Shown: one piece after another, positions 61,110-64,000 of the stretch
How the letters are laid out: every line of letters begins with the position of its first letter
Numbering within the stretch: position 1 is the stretch's first letter
Assembly (NCBI RefSeq): GCF_017874535.1
Contig: NZ_JAGGLS010000001.1
Span: 62,001-126,000, forward strand
Length of the DNA stretch: 64,000 bases
From: Anaerococcus nagyae
Lineage (GTDB): Bacteria > Bacillota > Clostridia > Tissierellales > Peptoniphilaceae
Direction of reading: 5' to 3'
Notes under the pieces: generated by a model
Told to the model about the DNA's origin: nothing
The model's input: the letters and a program-made list of their open reading frames with translations, nothing else
Databases searched by the model: none
Position numbers and translations under genes: made by a program

Positions 61110-61805
61110 TTATCCTTGTTTCTTATCTGGAATCACACCGATGACTGGTATATCAAAATATTCTGTGACTTGTTCTTGAGACTTTATAGTCTTATCTGAT
61201 AGTTCCTTAAATATTGCAATAAGCACTCCTAAAACTAAACCTAATACAATACCAATAGCTGTATTTTTCTTAATATTTGGTGATGAAGGTCCTTCAGGAA
61301 GTGTAGCTCCATCTAGTATTTGTACATTGTCAACTTTCATGATATCGCCAATAGAATCTTTAAATATATTAGCTGTCTCATTAGCAATATCCTTAGATCT
61401 TTCAGGAATAGTATCAACAACTTTTACAGATATTATCTGAGTATCTTTCACAGGTTCAATAGATACTTTTGATGAGAACTCTTCATAATCCATATCAAGA
61501 TCCAAATTATTTATAACCTTATCAGCTATGCCTTTTGACTTAACCACTTCTGAATATGTTGAAGTAAGAGCCTTATTAGCTTGAATTTGGTTATAATCAA
61601 CATCAGTTTGAGGATTATTAGGATCATTATTTTGTGTTGAGCTACTAACAATCATAGTCGCATTAGAATCGTACTTAGGTGTTACAACATATTTAGATAA
61701 TGCAAAACTAATAACTCCAACTATTATTGAAAATAGAATAATCAAAGGCAAGTGCTTAGAAAGTTTTTTCGATAATTCCACTAAGTCAATTTCTTGTTCG
61801 TCCAT
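61110..61805 (-). CDS. cpsC: CpsC/Wzz-type capsule chain-length regulator
   Basis: A 231-residue protein with two membrane helices (LPLIILFSIIVGVISFAL; NTAIGIVLGLVLGVLIAIF) bounding an extracytoplasmic helical domain. The PEGPSSPNIKKN stretch before the second helix is typical of Wzz proteins (proline-rich). It activates CpsD. As the first gene of the minus-strand group it has an AAGGAG ribosome-binding site. Confidence 0.92.
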   Translation of the reverse strand: MDEQEIDLVELSKKLSKHLPLIILFSIIVGVISFALSKYVVTPKYDSNATMIVSSSTQNNDPNNPQTDVDYNQIQANKALTSTYSEVVKSKGIADKVINNLDLDMDYEEFSSKVSIEPVKDTQIISVKVVDTIPERSKDIANETANIFKDSIGDIMKVDNVQILDGATLPEGPSSPNIKKNTAIGIVLGLVLGVLIAIFKELSDKTIKSQEQVTEYFDIPVIGVIPDKKQG

Positions 61806-62015
61806 TTATTTTCTCCTTGTTACTTTTAATATATATAACCTCTTAACTAAAGAAATTATAATCATAGCTATCTTATAGTTTATAATAAAACAACTCAAAT
61901 TTCAATATTTATTTCGCAATTGTATATAAAAATGATCAATAATAATAAATTATGTTATTTTAAACATCGTATTAGTGTGATTTTATCAATATATATCTTG
62001 ATATTGTTATTTAAA

Positions 62016-62044
62016 TTGACATCATGTATGAAAAATGCTATTAT
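62016..62044 (+). promoter_or_regulatory. Strong promoter of the HTH-dehydrogenase gene
   Basis: TTGACA (62016-62021), 17-bp spacer, and TATTAT (62039-62044). It is ~33 bp before the ATG, in the 271-bp region shared with divergent cpsC. No clear cpsC promoter was found; the rest of this region is AT-rich. Confidence 0.75.
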
Positions 62045-62076
62045 ATAAACATTAATTAATAGAAATGGAGAAAATT

Positions 62077-63549
62077 ATGAAAAAACTATCAGTAAGCAAA
62101 CTCGCTGATACAGTGATAAAAAATCGTAAAGAAAAAGACTTAACTCAATCAAAATTAGCAGAAATAAGTGGAATAAATAGAGCTATGATAAGCCGATTAG
62201 AGTCTTGTGACTATATTCCTTCTATAGATCAACTACAATCTTTAGGAGAAATATTAGATTTTGAAATTGTAGATCTATTTGAAGAAGAAAATAAAATTTT
62301 AAATATTAGAACAATAAATAAAAAATATAATATAGCAGTAGCAGGTACAGGTTATGTTGGCATGTCAATAGCAACTCTTTTATCCCAACACAATCATGTA
62401 ACAGCAGTTGATATAATCCCTGAAAAAGTAGAACTAATCAATAAAAAACAGTCTCCTATACAAGATGACTACATAGAAAAATATCTTAAAGAAAAAGATC
62501 TAGATCTAATAGCAACTTTAAACGCAGAAAGTGCTTATAAAGATGCAGATTTTGTAATCATAGCAGCTCCAACAAACTATGACAGCAAGAAAAACTTCTT
62601 TGACTGCAAAGCTGTAGAGGATGTTATAGAATTAGTTCTAAAAGTAAATCCAAGTGCGACTATGATAATAAAGTCAACCATCCCCGTTGGATATACAAAA
62701 TCTATAAGAGAAAAATATAATACAAAAAATATAATCTTTAGCCCAGAGTTCCTACGAGAATCTCAAGCCCTATACGACAACCTATACCCTTCCAGGATAA
62801 TAGTTTCTTGTGATGATAATTCTAGAGAGAGAGCAGAACTTTTCGCTAATCTATTGCAACAAGGTGCTATAAAAGAAGATATAGATACGCTATTTATGAG
62901 TTTTACAGAGGCAGAAGCCGTTAAACTATTTGCAAATACCTATCTTGCTCTACGTGTATCATATTTTAACGAACTAGACACCTATGCTGAAAGTAAGGGC
63001 TTAAACACCGAAGAAATAATAAACGGAGTATGTCTAGATCCAAGAATAGGCAGCCACTACAACAACCCAAGTTTTGGATACGGTGGATACTGCTTGCCAA
63101 AAGATACCAAGCAGCTACTAGCAAACTTCGACAAAGTTCCACAAAATATGATATCAGCAATAGTAGATTCAAATAGGACTAGAAAAGATTTTATAGCTGA
63201 CCAAGTCCTTAGTACTGCAGGTGCATACTCAGCAAATAGCACTTGGGACCCTGCAAAAGAAGAAGAAACTATTATCGGAGTCTATAGGCTAACTATGAAA
63301 TCAAACTCAGATAACTTCCGTCAATCATCTATCCAGGGAGTAATGAAAAGAATCAAAGCCAAAGGAGCTAAGGTAATAATCTACGAACCAACTTTGGAAA
63401 ATGGAGAAACCTTCTATGGGTCTGAAGTGGTAAATGACTTAAAAAAATTCAAAAAGAAGAGTCAGGCTATAATTGCAAATAGATATGACACTTGTCTAGA
63501 TGACGTAAGAGAGAAAGTATATACTAGAGATATATTTAAAAGAGACTAA
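62077..63549 (+). CDS. Nucleotide-sugar dehydrogenase (UDP-glucose 6-dehydrogenase-like) with N-terminal XRE HTH domain
   Basis: A 490-residue fusion. Residues ~1-75 are an XRE helix-turn-helix ([21 protein letters not shown], then [20 protein letters not shown]). Residues ~88-490 are a complete UDP-sugar dehydrogenase: Rossmann [42 protein letters not shown], catalytic Cys in [12 protein letters not shown] and a C-terminal Rossmann-like domain. ATG 62077 has GGAG 6 bases upstream; an ATG four codons earlier is weaker. UDP-glucuronate is a capsule precursor, which fits the neighbouring epimerase and cps genes. The HTH could let the enzyme sense substrate and regulate the divergent cps promoter; this is inference. 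Confidence 0.88.
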   Translation: MKKLSVSKLADTVIKNRKEKDLTQSKLAEISGINRAMISRLESCDYIPSIDQLQSLGEILDFEIVDLFEEENKILNIRTINKKYNIAVAGTGYVGMSIATLLSQHNHVTAVDIIPEKVELINKKQSPIQDDYIEKYLKEKDLDLIATLNAESAYKDADFVIIAAPTNYDSKKNFFDCKAVEDVIELVLKVNPSATMIIKSTIPVGYTKSIREKYNTKNIIFSPEFLRESQALYDNLYPSRIIVSCDDNSRERAELFANLLQQGAIKEDIDTLFMSFTEAEAVKLFANTYLALRVSYFNELDTYAESKGLNTEEIINGVCLDPRIGSHYNNPSFGYGGYCLPKDTKQLLANFDKVPQNMISAIVDSNRTRKDFIADQVLSTAGAYSANSTWDPAKEEETIIGVYRLTMKSNSDNFRQSSIQGVMKRIKAKGAKVIIYEPTLENGETFYGSEVVNDLKKFKKKSQAIIANRYDTCLDDVREKVYTRDIFKRD

Positions 63550-63561
63550 TAAGGATAGAAA

Positions 63562-64000
63562 ATGACTAATATTGATTTAAAAAACAAAACTATATTTGTA
63601 ACTGGTTCTGCTGGATTTATAGGATCTTTTTTAGTAATGAACTTACTTAAAAATTATTCCCCTATAAATATCATAGGCATTGATAATATGAACGATTACT
63701 ATGATACTAGCTTAAAAGAGTGGAGGCTTAAAGAAATTGAAAAACTCGCCTCAGACAATACTGATTCAAACTATACTTTTTATAAGGAAGATATTTCAGA
63801 TAAAGCTGTAGTAGACAAAATTTTTAAAAATCACAAACCAGATGTTGTAGTAAACCTTGCTGCTCAAGCAGGAGTACGATACTCTATCAGCAATCCTGAT
63901 GCTTATATACAGTCAAACATCATTGGATTTTACAACATTTTAGAAGCCTGCCGTCACTCCTACGATGAAGGAGCAAAAGGTGTAGAGCATTTGGTATATG
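63562..64000 (+). CDS. NAD-dependent sugar epimerase (UDP-glucuronate 4-epimerase-like), partial
   Basis: The N-terminal ~146 residues of an extended short-chain dehydrogenase. It has the glycine motif TGSAGFIGSFL, the IGIDNMNDYYDTSLKEWRL segment that is typical of UDP-glucuronate 4-epimerases, and NLAAQAGVRYSI. AAGGAT lies 6 bases before the ATG. It follows the dehydrogenase by 12 bp, so product UDP-glucuronate would be passed to UDP-galacturonate. The gene runs off the right edge. Confidence 0.88.
   Translation, partial: MTNIDLKNKTIFVTGSAGFIGSFLVMNLLKNYSPINIIGIDNMNDYYDTSLKEWRLKEIEKLASDNTDSNYTFYKEDISDKAVVDKIFKNHKPDVVVNLAAQAGVRYSISNPDAYIQSNIIGFYNILEACRHSYDEGAKGVEHLVY

Overview
The window comes from a low-GC, AT-rich Gram-positive anaerobe. 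Gene content and protein style (citrate lyase fermentation, dihydroxyacetone kinase, biotin and thiazole synthesis, type-II-like lipoproteins, Shine-Dalgarno AGGAGG, consensus sigma-A promoters) fit the Peptoniphilaceae, most likely Anaerococcus or a close relative. The genus is an inference from gene style only. No rRNA and no CRISPR array were seen.

Layout. 1-2.9 kb: minus-strand housekeeping operon (HAD phosphatase, metallo-beta-lactamase hydrolase, TtcA-like tRNA thiolase, UppP cut by the window edge). 3.2-4.4 kb: malic enzyme. 4.6-8.3 kb: two nearly identical tRNA-Pro(CGG) genes in direct orientation bracket a truncated TelA-related paralogue and citG-citC. 8.3-14.7 kb: citrate fermentation locus on the minus strand (citD-citE-citF-citrate transporter, then GntR regulator-citX-aldolase). 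14.8-16.3 kb: XRE regulator, ImmA/IrrE peptidase and MnmM methyltransferase. 16.6-19.1 kb: isoaspartyl dipeptidase and NhaC antiporter. 19.6-26.0 kb: five-gene envelope/stress operon (vWA-solute-binding lipoprotein, XpaC, second solute-binding protein, TelA, large secreted coiled protein). 26.3-29.6 kb: small unknown gene, retropepsin-like protein, lipoprotein, XRE membrane regulator. 29.8-31.5 kb: divergent bioB/bioY. 31.9-34.0 kb: NatAB-type ABC exporter. 34.1-39.2 kb: uvrB-uvrA and a small acidic protein. 39.7-41.6 kb: dhaKLM. 41.8-45.0 kb: PepSY-type lipoprotein, three small two-helix membrane proteins, ABC transporter. 45.1-47.5 kb: Zn/Cd resistance operon (ArsR, HMA chaperone, P-type ATPase). 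47.5-53.2 kb: accessory zone with a secreted-protein/partner pair, hsdS and ATPase remnants, an IS3-family element, tandem repeats, a lipoprotein and a decayed DNA-glycosylase gene. 53.3-56.3 kb: TPP riboswitch and thiSFGH. 56.3-57.8 kb: seven-unit tandem array. 57.9-64 kb: CPBP protease and a capsule locus (cpsC-cpsD-cpsB-SH3 lipoprotein, divergent from an HTH-UDP-sugar dehydrogenase fusion and an epimerase).

The most unusual layer is non-coding. A dispersed palindromic repeat family (core halves like CATCTCGACTAA and GGAGAGATCT) occurs at about nine loci, twice amplified into long tandem arrays (4 x 150 bp; 7 x 221/172 bp). At three of the loci it forms a MITE-like element with GT(A/T)GACAAA inverted ends, flanked by 15-25 bp direct repeats that are themselves intrinsic-terminator hairpins. 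An IS3-family element and a short palindrome made of its two ends also sit inside terminator hairpins. Together these suggest mobile DNA that repeatedly lands in transcription terminators.

Functionally, citrate enters by the CitMHS transporter, is cleaved by CitDEF (assembled by CitC, CitX, CitG), and oxaloacetate may be decarboxylated by the nearby malic enzyme. GntR probably controls both arms through a motif shared by their upstream regions.
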